From: Plectrocnemia conspersa
Lineage: Eukaryota > Arthropoda > Insecta > Trichoptera > Polycentropodidae
Assembly (NCBI GenBank): GCA_009617715.1
Contig: VTFK01000028.1
Location: 744,001-808,000, forward strand
DNA length: 64,000 nucleotides
Reading direction: 5' to 3'
Shown one piece after another: positions 10,653-24,289 of this stretch. Under the pieces are notes generated by a model. That model had not been told where the DNA came from. It saw nothing but the letters and a program-made list of their open reading frames with translations, and searched no databases. Within the stretch, counting starts at the first letter, position 1. Each line of letters opens with the position of its first letter. A program made the translations under genes and the position numbers.

Positions 10653-13600
10653 CTGTGAAAATAATTATGTAATGAAATAATTGTATAACAATATGTTATG
10701 TGAAATATGATTTGATTGTATCATGCTAAATAATTACATACATGTGAATGTGTTATTTTTGAGGGAATGAGAAGCATTTTTTCAATATGGTATATAGTAT
10801 TGAAATTATCATATATCCCCTTCGGGGATTTTTAAAGGATTCAATATGGATGTCTGCTATTTACGTTATTTATTAATGAAATACATAGGGAACCTACAGA
10901 TTGAAGTTATATTATATATGCAGATGATTTAGCATAGTTTAAATGTATTCAATCTGTTGCGGATTCCTTTTCTCTTCAGAGTGACTTAGAATATCTACGG
11001 AGATGGGGTTTCATTAACCGTCTGCCCTTTATTTTCGGAAAGTGCCATATTGTGTCATTTCCTTGATCTCGTTCGCTATCAGATTATTTCTATGATTTCG
11101 GTGAGAATGTATTAAATAGAGAAATTAACACGAAAGATCTCGGAATCATTTTTAAGATCAAGTGTATGTTCTTTGCATGTAAACAACGTTTGGGAAAAAT
11201 CTTTCACAATGCTCGGTTATGATATGAGTCAGTAATTCATATCTTCTATGACTTTTTATTTCGCAGCATTCTTGAATCAGGATCTATTTTTTAAATCCCC
11301 GAATAATCAAATACTCTCTCTTGATTATATATTTTATTATATTTGCATTATATAATATATTTTTGGTGTATTTTAATAGCACTATGAATTGTTTTTTGAC
11401 CATTGGGATAAACAATTAGACCACGATGCTCTTAATATAAATTCAATAAATTAATAAATAAACCATTACTTGAATTACATAATTTATTTTATTTTATTTA
11501 TTTGTCTTTTAGAGAAAGAAAAATGATAAAAAAATATTAAAACTTTTTTTTTTTTTAATAATTAATTATATTGCCAATAGCTATTTGTTCTTAAAATTAT
11601 TCTGAAATTGATTTTTAATAACTTATTGTAAATCCTTTATTTTATATATATTTGTTGAAAAAAATCTATTTAACTATATGTGTGCTTGCTTAAGTTTAAT
11701 GATGTTAATATAAAAAATATTATATTATAAACTATTTATTGGTATCATATTATCATAAATGAGTTTTTTTCCTGCTTATTGAAATTATTTCTTAAACGTA
11801 AACTATTCACTGTATTTAATATTAAATGGGGTTTTTATTAGGTTGTAAAAAAATATTTTTAATATCAATCGTTTTAAAAAAATATATTTTATACAAGTGT
11901 ACTAGTTTGTAAAATTTGGTACAGTGCTTCACTAGTATATTTTATTATAGAAAAAAATAATACATAATTAAATTTATCTGATATTAATAATTTAATTTGA
12001 ACAATAGTTCATCTTTTAAAATTTATAACTGCAAAATATATATGCAGTGGAGTTCCAAATATTTATTAACCTATTGTATAAGGCTAGTTAATTTAATTTT
12101 GATACTGTTGTTTAAATGATTCCTAAAAATAATATTTTTAATGACAGCACAATGGTTATAAATTAAAATCTGTATGATGGTTTCTCAAGAATGGGATTAT
12201 TTAACTAATAACGGTATTTGAGATGGAATCACACATATATTTAAAAAAAATGCTACATTTACTTTTTGGTAACGGTGGCTTAAAAATGTAATTTTTTAAT
12301 ACCATATGCTATAAAAATCTCACAATATAGCAAATAAATCTTAAAATAGCATCTTATGTTTTTTTAACTCCAATGTCATTGAGAGCAACATATTTATTAA
12401 AAAAAAAAAAAAAATAATTCTCAAAGCTCAGAAATAAAAATATTATAAGATAAGCTGATGAACACTAAAAATATAGAGAAAAATATATATACGTATGTCA
12501 GTTTTAATAGGACAATTAAATATTATATAAAATTAAACCTTTGAGTTATTATTCATATTATATAAAACTAGTACTTTTGTGTTGAGGACCTGAATTGTAC
12601 TGTCAACTATATTTCACTATTTAAAAGTATTTGTAGTAGAACACTATAAATTTAATGGCTAATAAAGCAAAGGTTCTTGTTTGACTCTCTTTTTGATAAA
12701 GAAACTTAATTTAAAGACTAAAGAAAGATTAGGCTATTCGATTTCAATTTTTTACGATTATTTTTAGGTGTTTTGCTACAAAATAAGAGTAAAATCTTAT
12801 GTAGCTTAAATTCATGTCATTATTTTTATATTTATTACCAAAAAGATGTTTCCATAATATAACTAAAGCTGATTTAGTTTTAATTTTAAATTAATTTAAT
12901 ATCTATCAATTATAGGTTTGCAATAAAATAACTAATAAAAAAAGTATAACTTATAATAACCCAAATGTAAAATACTTCGAGGGTTAAAAATAAAATAAAG
13001 GTGTTAAAATTTAATTTATAGCATTTACTTAAACAATAATATTTTAATTTTCGTATTGTTATTATATTTTTATAATTCATACACAAGATAAATATTTATT
13101 ATGTTTTACGTTCGCTTATTGTTGTTTAATTTACAACTCGTTTAAACCACGAAAAAAACTCCCAGGCTTTTAATTGATTTGTGCGAAAACGTAACACAAT
13201 ACCATATCGAATTAGAACAACAACCTTCCGTGTCAATTTCTTTCTGATCACCCCACACAAATGGAACAATGTGTCAATGTGCCATAATTGCAGCACAACA
13301 ACAAAACATTTCCATTTATTTTTCCTACGCAGAATAATTCGTATAAAAAGAACTATTAACGTGAGAACTTAGACAAGACTCGCCATAAGAATTGCGACAA
13401 TTCGCAACAATTATATATATATTGTTATAATTATATATACATATATATGAATTATAAAAATGATACATGTGTATTCTAGGTATGAAATAATGGAATAAAA
13501 GCTTTTCAACTAACGGATGGTTTTTTGAGACGTCACTTTCGACGTAATTAAATCCCTACGCTATCTGATTTGCATTTTCGTGGTTATACTAACTTGCACA

Positions 13601-16284
13601 TATGTAGAAAGTAAACGAAAATATCACACAAATTTTTACCGTAGCGAAATTAACTGGGTTGTGACGGCACAACGGTTAACTTTTGATCGCGACGTGTGCG
13701 CGATGGTTTCGCGGCAAAATCACATTTTTTCATCAAAATAATGTATGACTACCGAAAAAATACCGTAAATATATAATTTTTCTCACTCTAACATATCATA
13801 TTTTCATGCGAAAATAATGTGACCTTAAATCTAGAGCGTCTCAAGAGAGTAGGAGATTAACACACAATGTCTCTCGAGTCTCATGTCGACTTAATTGCTA
13901 TTTATGTTCATCTTTCTCTAATTAAATTTATTATATTTTCTAGAAATAGTATGTGGTTTTTATAAATGTGAGATTGAAATATTTAATATATTCCATTACA
14001 TATTTTCAATCGTAAAATAGCAATGTTTAATAATACTGTACGTTTCGTTTTCATGAATATTTTCATGGTTTCAAGGCTATATTCTAACATAATGCAATTA
14101 ACAATAGCTCCTGGTTCTCGGTAGACGTTCCGGTCGTTTCCTGTGAGAATCATCTCTACCATACAAGACACGTTCTTTGCAGTCCAAGGTTATTTCAAAT
14201 CATAGTTTTTTAAAGCTATTGTTTAATCCAGTCGTAAAAATGTACATATGTACGATGAAGCAAAAAGTAAGCGTATGATAATATCTATGTAATTTTACAT
14301 CAACGGGTTTGTTGCTTAGTCGCGCGTTGATGTCTTTTTTAACGAATTTCATTAGGTAATCAATTTTTAATTTGTAAACTGCCGAACAATATTAAAATGA
14401 TATCTTGATATCAAAAAATTAATTGGGTCAACTGTCACGCTTAGTTGATATATTGATCGATTAAGATTTAGAAAAAAATCCATTGTATTCTTCGGTCAAG
14501 GGAAAATTAATTGTGTGATTTATCAAAACTCCATTGTCGTCGTATAAATTACCATATAGATTGCCTTAATGATAAGATCAATAGTGAAGATGCTAGTTTA
14601 ATTGTCTTCAAATGAATATGTCTGTAGCTCAAAAAATATAAGTAAAATACTATGAATTTTTTTAGCTAGCAAGGATTTTACCTTATTAGTGAATATGTAC
14701 AAATAATTGCACATTAATGTTATTATTGATATTTATATATAATAAAACAATATTAGATATATGCAAAATAGAATAAATATAAAATAAATAGATAAAATTA
14801 TTTTTTTTATTAAAAAAATTAAAGATTAAAAACTATTTTACGTATAAAAATTAAAGTGGTGAGATTTTATGTTTCCCTAAAAAGATTTTTACTATTTAGA
14901 AACATATTTTTAGGAATGCAAAAATTCAGGATTGAATAATTGTACTTGTATTTAATATTTGTATTTTCATTAGATATTTTTTTTTGCCATAAAGATAAAA
15001 TAGTATTATTCGATTAGATTTTATTGATTTTTAATGTGTATTTTCGGCAAAATTCATTGTTTTTAATCAATAACGACCCTTAAAATATCTATAATAAATA
15101 TAATATTTTTGTTAAAAAGCAATTATGTTAATGATTTTGCTTCGAAAATGTCTTCAGCTTTCAATTTTAAACCTTTTCATATAAATATAAATCACATTAA
15201 TTTACTTTTGCAAATATATTTGAAATTATCTTTATTTATTAGATTATAAATTTAATAAAATAGTCAGTGGTTTAATTTTTTAGATTAAATAATAAGTGAT
15301 TATTAAATATTAAATATATACATATATAAATAATTAAAATAGAAAAAAAATATCTCTGCTGATTTTCTTAATATATATGATGATTTAATATAAAAAAATA
15401 TATAGATATTACCTAAGCGTATATAAATATAATAATAATAAAGAATATGTATAAATTAGCTTTTTATTTACATAAATATGTCTTTAATTCATCGATGAGA
15501 ACTTTAAATTGGTATATTTTTCAGGTTGTCCTAAAAATATGATAACTTATTAACATTCAATATTATTCCCTTGGTAGTGTTAACTTCACTATCTTTATTT
15601 ATAGTATTAAATCTATATAAATCGTTATTTATTTATCATTATTATATTGCAAAAATGCAACCATTTTAACATTTTAATCATATTTCTTTAACTAGTACAT
15701 ATATTTATATTTAAAATTCTCAATTCCCTCATTTACTTTTTTCACAACATATTCTTATCTAATTAATAAAGCATGTTGCATATTGTTGCAAAATAATTAA
15801 AGTAAGGTAATATATAATACTTGTATTTGCACTTTACATATTTGTCATTCTAAATAATATACCAATTTTTTATTACTGTTTTTGAGTGTGTAACTATATT
15901 AACTTCTAAATATATTATATTTTTAATATAACTATCTACAACTATTTTTAAATTGTAATTGATGATCATACATTTAGTATAAGCACTTTATTTTTCAACA
16001 TATTTACATTAAATCTACTAATGACAACTTTGTAGAAGCGATTATTTTAGTAATTTTCTAATCGTTATAGATAACAATCTTAATCGTTAAATAAATTAAA
16101 TATTATTTTTGTGTCGTATTAAATGTAAATATATATATGTATATTTTTTTATGCCTGGTTTTTATTCGTCATGACAGTTTATTATTTGCTTGATAGTTAA
16201 ACAGTTATTTTTTAGATTGAATAAATACTAATTAATTAAAAATATTTTTTTATTAAAAAATCTGACCCTTATGTCTTGAAAAGA
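10653..16284. other. AT-rich region, one retroelement relic, otherwise empty
   Basis: Apart from the Jockey/R1-type relic at 10816-11300 nothing coding is seen. Notable bits are a 15-base poly(A) near 12400, a moderate-GC stretch at 13160-13400 and a short hairpin (ACATCAAC / GTTGATGT) at about 14298-14333. The rest is very AT-rich. Confidence 0.5.
10816..11300 (+). pseudogene. Decayed Jockey/R1-type reverse transcriptase (copy 2)
   Basis: A single plus-strand frame broken by about half a dozen stops still shows RT landmarks in order: IPFGDF (from GIPQGD), LLFTLFINEI, YADDLA (catalytic box intact), SLQSDLEYLRRWGFINRLPF, GKCHIVSF, NTKDLGIIF and FRSILESGSIF. The order and spacing match the palm and thumb of Jockey/R1-clade proteins. 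Frame conservation despite stops means decay mostly by substitution. The sequence stops matching after about 11300, so the C-terminal zinc-knuckle region is absent. It lies just beyond the signal-peptide exon, on the opposite strand. Confidence 0.82.
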
Positions 16285-16845
16285 TGTCCTATGCTATCGT
16301 TAAAATACATCCTTGTGCTTAGCAATCTCGTTGAGAAACTAGATAGCTCGTGCAAGAGGAGAGTTTTAAAACGCTGACGACCTAGCCGCAATGGACAGGA
16401 ATAAGGAATGCGATCGCGACTCTCTAGCTCACAGGCTAAAGTAACCCCACTTTTTAGTAGCTTTAAACATTTATTTATATGGTAAATATTACGCTAAAAA
16501 TACAATGAATTGTATAGCAGTGCTCAAAATTGTATATAGACTCTTGCTCCCACTTGTAGATATATCGCAAAAATTTTCTTTAAATTTCCTCCAATAACAA
16601 GGAGTACTTTGCGAATCGCCAATCAAATATTGAAGTGACACGCGCTCCGCATAACCAAACCGAGCATCTACGATGCCTCATACTGTGCATAGAAAATTTT
16701 CATCTCTCCTCGAAGGTCATTAGTATAAAAATAAATATTTTTAGTTACAAATTTTCGCATGTATGTCGTTAATAAAGAGCAAAATGAGTAGAGGACTTAG
16801 ATTTGATCTCTGAGTTCCATAATGAGCAAAATACTCACCAGAGCG
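16285..16845 (-). pseudogene. Decayed, internally deleted Jockey/R1-type fragment (copy 3)
   Basis: Minus strand, from about 16830 down: YGTQRSNLSPLLILLFINDI (RT box 4 region), YTNDLRGEMKIF (eroded YADD), then a jump over the rest of the palm to MLGLVMRSACHFN, and near 16400-16300 NSPLARAI followed by NEIAKHKDVF, which resembles the C-terminal tail of these proteins. The block 16633-16680 is almost the same as 124-170 in copy 1. Internal deletion, frameshifts and stops make it non-functional. Confidence 0.72.
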
Positions 16846-18399
16846 ACGATTGCTATGGCTAAAAATGATGTGATCAGTTATATTTTGCCTAAAATATTGC
16901 CATTTAAAAATACATAAGATATAAAGCTTGTCTCCAAAATTTATATTTGTATAAAAAAATTGTAGGTTTCTTTATATATTATTTATTAAAAAAATACTTT
17001 ATTTAACTTATCGCATTGTTGCTATTATTTATTAAACATGCGTCATTCTTAAATAGTAAACGATAAAATAATTTAATTTTAGAATATATATTCGTTATGA
17101 AGAAACGGAACATACAGTTCAAGTAATAAATTCAGGTTTATATATTTAAAAAATACGTTAATAAAATTCATTAAAAAGTATCAAAAATATTTATTTTATT
17201 TTAAAAATAAAAGAGCAATAACTTATCTATGCAATATTGTAGACTCAAAACACATTTAAAAGGCTGAACATTTTTGTACACAGAAAACTTTCTGATTTCT
17301 CACATTAGCTTTTAATCAGTACAAAGTTTTATTTTAATTATTTCCACATGCTCAAAAAATATTACCATAAATAAAAACTTTAGATAGATTAAAAAGAGAT
17401 AAAAAAAATACAGTGCCAATTCGCAATATTAACTCATAAATATGAGATATTTATGAAATTTCGGCAATTAAAAAGTTATTTTTTCTTTGTTATTTTATTT
17501 GTCAGGCTTAGTGTTAGGAATATGAAAAGGATAAGAAGATAAATTTTGCAAAACAAAAAGGACATAATTACTCTATAGACACTGCAACTTTGAGACTGCT
17601 GCGTTTTAGATAGATTTTTGCGATTTTAATTTTTTTTATTAATTCTTTATTTAATTATTAATAATAAGTATTTTTTTTTAAATTGAAAATAATCTATCAA
17701 TTATTGCTAATAAGTATTTTTTTAGAAATTAAAAATATTTCATAGCAAATATGAATTAATATTTATATTTGAGTTTTTAAACGTGTGTAAAAAAGTAACT
17801 GACCGTTTTTAAAAAAGTTACTGAGAATTCATAATTGTTTTATATTAAATTACCATTTATTTTTTTGTATGTAATTCACCATATTATTGGATAATGTAGT
17901 TTAAGAGATAAGCGTCCGTATATTTTAACTTTAATTATTTATATTAATTGCACATATTTAAGGGTAAGACGATGTTAGCTGAATGTTTGAACTCCGCCAC
18001 AGTTTAAAATTTGTACAAAAAACTAATAATTTTAATTGTAATTCAAGAAACAATATCTTGTCTAAACATATAATAACTTCTGCACATTCACGCTATTAAA
18101 TAATTATTTTTAACGTAATTTATACGCCATACACTATATTTATAAAATCTGTTTAAAAAAAAGCACAAAAATGAACATAATACTAGGCGTGTACTGAACC
18201 AAGACAGGATGTAGCAACGAATATTAAGGGCGCACCCTATTCCCTCTTCCGTGACCACTACACCTCTATTTCTCAACATTGATCGACACGTATATTTATA
18301 ATTAAATTATTTTAATGAAAAAATAATACTTACTATATAATATATTTTTCTATTATAATTAATTTCATTCACTTCACTTCACAATTTATATTTTGAGAC
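16846..18399. other. AT-rich sequence without recognisable features
   Basis: No gene, repeat family or structural element identified. A minus frame of 63 codons at 18088-18279 has no supporting splice or motif evidence. Confidence 0.5.
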
Positions 18400-18610
18400 A
18401 CTATTATCAGATCACTCTTTCGTGTTATTGTTATGCCGGCTTTTCCGGCCTAACTGCGAACATAACCGCGCGGTTAAACTTTCCACCGATTACTGAACCC
18501 GCAAAGCTAAACTCAAAAGTGTGGGGGGAAATATCGCGGTGCACCTGTCTTCACTCTAGTGTGAACACATCCACGAGAGGGGAACGAGTCTACCTGAAAC
18601 AATCATATTT
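18400..18610. promoter_or_regulatory. CpG-richer island upstream of U2
   Basis: About 45 percent GC in an AT-rich setting, with a GCCGG-CTTTT-CCGGC hairpin near 18435 and the near-palindrome TTCACTCTAGTGTGAA near 18550. It ends about 310 bp before U2, too far to be its core promoter. A regulatory role is only suggested by composition. Confidence 0.2.
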
Positions 18611-18922
18611 GTATTGTGTCGGTATGAGTATTTACAAATAATCAGAAGTAAAATAAAAGATTTTTAATATACTAAACCATTTATCGATTGAGTTTAACAC
18701 TATAGAATTATATTTAATTTTATAATTCAGATTTAAAGTTCAATCACTAAAGCAAATTTATTATTCTTTTATTATAGCTGCTGGTTGAAGTCTTTGCTAA
18801 AAATAATTATTTTTTATTCTTAGTGTATATTTATGATATAGAGATGGCAGTATTTACTTTAGGTATTCGCAAGCGAAAATTATTTGAGTCTGTTTATATA
18901 CCAACAAAATTCATTATACGGT

Positions 18923-19110
18923 ATCGCTTCTCGGCCTGTTGGCTAAGATCAAAGTGTAGTATCTGTTCTTATCAGCTTAATATCTGATAGTTCCCGCATT
19001 GCGGGACCAGTATATTAAACTGATTTTTGGAAAGTGACGGGATGTTCGGGGCTTGCTCCACTCCTGTCGCGGGTTGGCCCGGCATTGCAGTGCCGCCGGG
19101 ATCGGCCCAC
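18923..19110 (+). ncRNA. U2 spliceosomal snRNA gene
   Basis: RNA component of the U2 snRNP, which pairs with the intron branch point. The 188-nt span starts ATCGCTTCTCGGCC and keeps the landmarks in order: stem-loop I, the branch-point recognition segment GTGTAGTATCTG, stem IIa with TTATCAGCTTAATATCTGAT, stem IIb (TCCCGC/GCGGGA), the Sm-type site GATTTTTGG at about 19022, stem III with GGGCTTGCTCC, and stem IV (GGCCCGGCATTGCAGTGCC). The extra A in ATCAAAGTG matches insect rather than vertebrate U2. Paired substitutions in IIb and IV keep the stems, so this looks functional, not a retrocopy; no A-tail follows. The loop of stem I reads TGTT. I could not place a proximal sequence element or 3' box with confidence. 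Confidence 0.95.
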
Positions 19111-19201
19111 TTAACATATCACAAATACGGATTGAGCTCGTTTGTGTCCGATGTTTCATTACATCAGAGACAAACGTTAAACTCACTTTCACGCACAGGT
19201 T

Positions 19202-19241
19202 GGATAACCAGGAGCATGTATGATGCACCCTGGTTATTCCC
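19202..19241 (+). other. Hairpin downstream of U2
   Basis: GGATAACCAGG pairs with CCTGGTTATTCC across a loop that itself holds GCAT/ATGC. It lies 92 nt after the U2 3' end in a GC-rich tail (to about 19300). It could be part of the U2 transcription unit, a small RNA, or chance in GC-rich DNA. Confidence 0.35.
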
Positions 19242-19242
19242 G

Positions 19243-20400
19243 CTTATGAATCTCGCGTACGGGATTTCGCGTTTTCTGCGGACCGGCGATTTTTGTACGT
19301 TTTTGATCGTATTTTAAGAATCTACTGTTAATTTGTCATATAACAAAATCACCGAAAACAATAGTCATTACTAATACGGAAAAGGTTGAGATGCCAGCCA
19401 GCGCTTAATCGACATCCAATGATTAATACAATATTGTATTCATTCATAAGCGTGTTGTATCTTGTAAAATTGAAACATCAGTGATATAACCAGAAAGTTC
19501 ACATACAATTATTAAATATATAAAAAAACACATTATAATAAAAAATCTTTTGGGTTAGTCAGATTAGATAACAAGCATAATTTGGGCATTTTCCTACTTC
19601 CTCCACCCTATAATGCTTCCTCTACACTCTCTGGAAGTACCGAACCAAAGGTCCCGAATATGGTTTTCGCCCATTAGAGCGGGCAAAGCTCGACCGAAGT
19701 AGCCCCGAATTAACACATTATATTTTCCGTCATTGCCCAACCATGGCCTACTTCCAGAGAGTGTGGAGGAAGCATTAAGCCCGGAAAAGTATTACGTAGG
19801 ACATAGGTGCGGAGCCCCCCTCTAAACAAAGTTTGTAAAAATTAGGACAAGATGCTCAAATGTGTGTTTTTTATTTCATTTTATAATAAAATACTTTTTT
19901 TTAAATATTGCATATTTTGCGCAACTCAAAATAAAAATAAAAAATTTAAAGTTCATACCAATTTATCCTCTGAAGAAATCGAGGCAGAAGTGTTTCGTAA
20001 TATAAAAATTATACAACAGCCAGTTTTAATTTTTCAAATATAGTATATGAATAAACTGAAACTTAAGAATATGTATTAGGCAGTGATTAAGATTTTTAAG
20101 TACATTAAATAAAACAAATTACCCAACTATTAAATACATAATTACAATAATCTCCAAAAAGTAGCATTTCAGCTTAAGTAAATAACATTAATTTTTATTT
20201 TATTAAATATTATAATCATACGTGCTAAAAACATTAAGGGTCAGTCTTAAATTGTTAGAAAATATTGTAAATTTAATAGAATTTGTAAAAACAATTGTAA
20301 ATATCTCAAAACACTACGCCAAAAATAACATAATTATTACAATCACATTTCTCACAAACCAATTTTCCATTTTGTCGCTGCAAGATTGCCAAATCAAGAA
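19243..20400. other. AT-rich flank of U2 carrying one MITE
   Basis: Apart from the MITE at 19611-19777 no feature is seen. Short open frames at 19852 and 20222 are lysine- and isoleucine-rich chance frames. Confidence 0.45.
19611..19777. mobile_element. 167-bp MITE with 29-bp inverted repeats
   Basis: The left end TAATGCTTCCTCTACACTCT continues to 19639 and matches the reverse complement of 19749-19777 with one mismatch in 29. Ends are TA, consistent with a TA target as in Tc1/mariner-like MITEs, although the duplication cannot be proven. The interior is GC-richer than the surroundings and has no coding frame. Confidence 0.85.
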
Positions 20401-23383
20401 CTTTTGACGTGGATTTTTGACTTCTGAGAAGTGATAATTGTTTTTTGCGCTCTCCTATTGGGCAAAATTTAGTTTAGATAATCATTATATTGTTATAAAA
20501 AGTAGTATTATGAACGCTAGATAACATCATTCATTTATCAATTTTATTTTTATTTTAAGTATTGATCAAACTGAATTTTCGTCAAAATCTAGTATGCATA
20601 CAAAATATTGATCAAATACATCACCTAGAATATTGGTCAACATCTAATATGAATACTAGATATTGATCAAATACATCACAATAGAATACTATTAAATAGT
20701 TTTAAGCTTAATAATTTATTAAAAGGAACTTGTGTATTTTATATTATTTTTATTCTTTACTCTTTGAAAGTTTTTTTCTTTTGTAAGCTTACAAAATGGA
20801 TATAAACGAGCAACTTGTTATACATTTTTAATTATGTATTGTCTTGTATTCTTAATTGTGTAATATAAAAAAAACACCATCTTACCTACGGCACACGGTT
20901 CTCTCCAGGATTTTATGGCAAATAAAAATATATATATGTATAAAGTAGAAGATATATCACTCAAGACTTCTTACAAACCTTGCTTCCGACTTAGATTAAC
21001 GAAAGTTAAGCTGAACTTGCATTTTTTTGAACGAATGGGAACTATAATATCATTAGAAGCCTAAAAACAGCCGCTTTAACTTCGTCCGTCCAAATTGGTA
21101 CAGTGGAAAAGTCAAAATAGCAGTTCAAATAAAGGTTAAAAGTAAAGTTTTTTGAAACATATACCTTATAATTATCTCAACTGAGATTGTTAGTTGATCT
21201 GATTCAGATTAGATGATAAAAAAATAATATAAAATACTGTAATTCCGTTAAATAATCTTATGAAAAGTTAGAAAAGAAAAAATGTTCTTAAGCATATTAT
21301 GAAAAAATAAATAAATAGCCTTACACAATTTTATACACGCATCTTAGATTATGATAACAAGGTTTTAATAATAATTCTTTAGCTGTTTTGTGTCTTTATA
21401 CACTTTTCTTTATTATAATAGATTGCCTGTAATAAATCCTGTAATATATTGTACATAAATACATATATGATTATTAAATTTTGTTGAGTATAGTTTTATA
21501 ATATGTACTTTTTTTCTTAAAATATATATATTACATATTATCTTTGAGCCATTAGAAAAATGAAGGAAAAAATTGTACTAGAAAATAGTTTGAATTCTGT
21601 AAATATTATCATTTTACATAGATTAAATCTATAGATTTTTGTAGCCAGTGCCTAAAATAATTTACATTAATTAATATTTTTTTATATAGGTGTTTAAAAA
21701 AATAATAGATTTTAGTTAAGTTTCAAACCTTAGGTAAATTTTACCTGTTAATAAAAGGTGATGAAACTCACTAGCACAATAAAAAATACATTAATAAATT
21801 ATAAAAATCGCCGATAGGGTTGAAAGATTCGCTAAGAAACTATAACTATTGAAAATCATGGTTAAAAGGTTATTTAAGTTATGCTTTTGAGGCTTTTAAG
21901 AAGTTATTGATTTATAGAAATAAATTTATTTTGTGTAATGCATTTATTTATAAATAAAAATATATATAATATTTATTTTTATTTTTATAAAATATGAAAA
22001 ACTTACTAATTTAAATTGTTTGCAAGTAAAAAATGAATTTATTACTGTATTTCTAGTAATATTTAATAATAATCATATACATACGTATATATTTAAAATA
22101 ATATTAATTGATAATTTAAATATCAAATAATTTACTAACCTACTTATAACAGGTTTATATATAATATAAAAACTTAATCGACGAAATTACTTATTTATTT
22201 ACTGTAAATTATTTTTTTAGAAAAATTGTGGTAATTTTATGTGGACGTGGGTTTAATAAGCTAAAAAAACCTTTAGTTTTTACAAATTTACTGTTATTTT
22301 GGCAGTTGTTTTGAATACATTATAACTCTTTAGTGCGAGTTTGATTATCATTACAAACAGATAATCATAATATTATTTTTTCCTTATTGATTTTGTCGAA
22401 CATTTTTATTTTGTAAGTTGCTCTTTACTTATTTTAATATCTGAAATTAAAAATGTATTTTTATGCCAAAATTGATATCATAAATAATATTAGCCATTTT
22501 AGTTGATTTCATCTTAAAAATTTCAAATCAAATACTGATTTAATTTAAAACTATATGCATGTAATTTATATTGTGGGTAATAATTAAAATTTTAACGAAC
22601 CTAAATAACAATTTAATGAGATATTTGTATGATTTCAATTTTGTATTACATGATATTTAAATAAAAAAAAATTACCCATGATTCATTTAGCTGGCGAAAA
22701 ATATCCACAACAATGACCCAATAATATAATCATTCTTAAGTTAATTATTCTTGCATTCTAATTTTTTAATAGCTCAGCAAATAATCGAAGAAGTCGACAG
22801 AAATGTCTGCTAACCGAAATTTTGCAAGAAAAAGAGTGTTAATCGAAAATCTCTTCCCCTTTTTTCACTACCTGCTTTGTATGCATCTGCGAATTTAGCG
22901 GATTTTAACTATGTTTTCAATAGTTCAGCGGTTTTAAACCATTTAAAAATATTCGTATGAATTTAATTTGTACAAAAACATTTTATGAACATGCTCAATA
23001 ATTTAAAAATTTATAAATTTTTATTTTTATTTTTATTTTTTTTTAAATTTATGAAAATTCTCGAGAATCGTAATACTGATTTTGCCAGAAAAGGAGTGCT
23101 TATCAAAAATCCCTGTCCCTTTTTTCACTACCTGCTTTGTATGCATTTGTGAATTTAGCGGATTTTAACAATGTTTCCAAAAGTTAGGCGTTTATATAAA
23201 ATTAAATCAATAAAATCGTGCCATCGCGGTGAAAACGCTCGATTATCAAGCGTTTAATTTAAGTCTTTTTATAACAATATTACGAGTGAGAATCGAATAA
23301 AGCACATCTAAGCCGAATTTTGTCCAATAGGAGAGCGCAAAAACAATTATCCCTTCTCAGAAGTCAAAAATCCACGTAAAAAG
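20401..23383. mobile_element. Three-kb unit bounded by about 79-bp inverted repeats
   Basis: The left end (20401-20479) begins CTTTTGACGTGGATTTTTGA and runs through TGCGCTCTCCTATTGG. The right end (23306-23383) is its reverse complement at roughly 90 percent identity, including one single-base indel. No clear target duplication is seen. The interior is AT-rich with no transposase. It contains repeated TATTGATCAAATACATCAC near the left end (20610-20690) and a 110-bp direct duplication near the right end. It may be a large non-autonomous DNA transposon, or two solo copies that landed in opposite orientation. Confidence 0.6.
22820..23190 (+). repeat. Direct duplication, about 110 bp, period 260
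   Basis: The segments 22820-22932 and 23080-23190 share TTTTTTCACTACCTGCTTTG, TATGCAT and GAATTTAGCGGATTTTAAC in the same order and spacing. The intervening 150 bp is unrelated AT-rich sequence. Confidence 0.8.
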
Positions 23384-23994
23384 CAACGTGACGTGAATTT
23401 TTGCTTATATATAGTATCAAAATTAAAATTATTATAGTATTATAATATATTATAGATATTTACTCTATTTATTTTCTATAATTGGTTTTGATTTAATGAG
23501 AAGATAAAATTGTGTATCTGCGATTTCGCAGTAACTATTACTTGTCGATTCAGCGAAATGTTAATTTACGCACACATATAAAGAGTTATAAAGCATCTAA
23601 TTTTTCACAGTCACTCATTATAAAATTTGAATATAATAAGTCTAGTAAATTATTACCTGCGTCATCTGAATATTTTTTTGCTGATTTTCAACACTCGTCG
23701 AACAAATCATCATTTAATCGTTACATATACTACATAAATTATGGTAATAACGGAAGCCGACTGGCCGTCGTAATTATTAGACACTGCATTGCTATTTGCC
23801 ATATAATCAACGTTACAATGTCACATATTGAATTAACAAAAGTGGATCGCGTCAAATAATATGTCACGTGTCGGAGACAAACAATAGACACTGATGTGTT
23901 TGTATGGAAAAAGTACGAAACGGTGCCAAGTTCATCCATGATACACTTTTATCAAGTTTACGCATTACGATCTAGATAGCGATTTTTGGCACAG

Positions 23995-24049
23995 GAAGTT
24001 CAATTATCACACACAAAAGGATTTAAGGACGCTTCATGGCATAGACCAG
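23995..24049 (+). CDS. Candidate internal exon (55 nt)
   Basis: Bounded by GGCACAG on the left and a near-consensus donor CAG/GTAAGG on the right (24050-24051). Two frames are open: EVQLSHTKGFKDASWHRP (entry phase 0, exit phase 1) and KFNYHTQKDLRTLHGIDQ. Exit phase 1 would fit the candidate exon at 29995. The upstream pyrimidine tract is poor. It may be a UTR exon or a chance match. Confidence 0.2.
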
Positions 24050-24289
24050 GTAAGGAGAGACTGGCGCCGTTTCAATTAATGAACAACATTATCTTTCGAC
24101 GCCCGAAATATAATTCTTTTCTTACGTTTTCTAAAAATCCTATTAACAGATATTGTTATTAATAAAACATAAATTTGTAAAATTATAAACACTCGCTTTT
24201 TACATCATTCGCATATTGCAACGCAACGGAGAACAATCTATTGTTTTTAATACAATCTTGACGCAATGATAAAATTTACCTCGTTTTCA

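Noticed and set aside
10495..10680. Plus-strand 61-codon frame
   Set aside because: Antisense to the better supported signal-peptide exon; no splice sites or motif.
18977..19317. Open frames of 83 and 96 codons across U2
   Set aside because: They overlap the U2 RNA on either strand; low stop density reflects the GC-rich RNA gene and tail.
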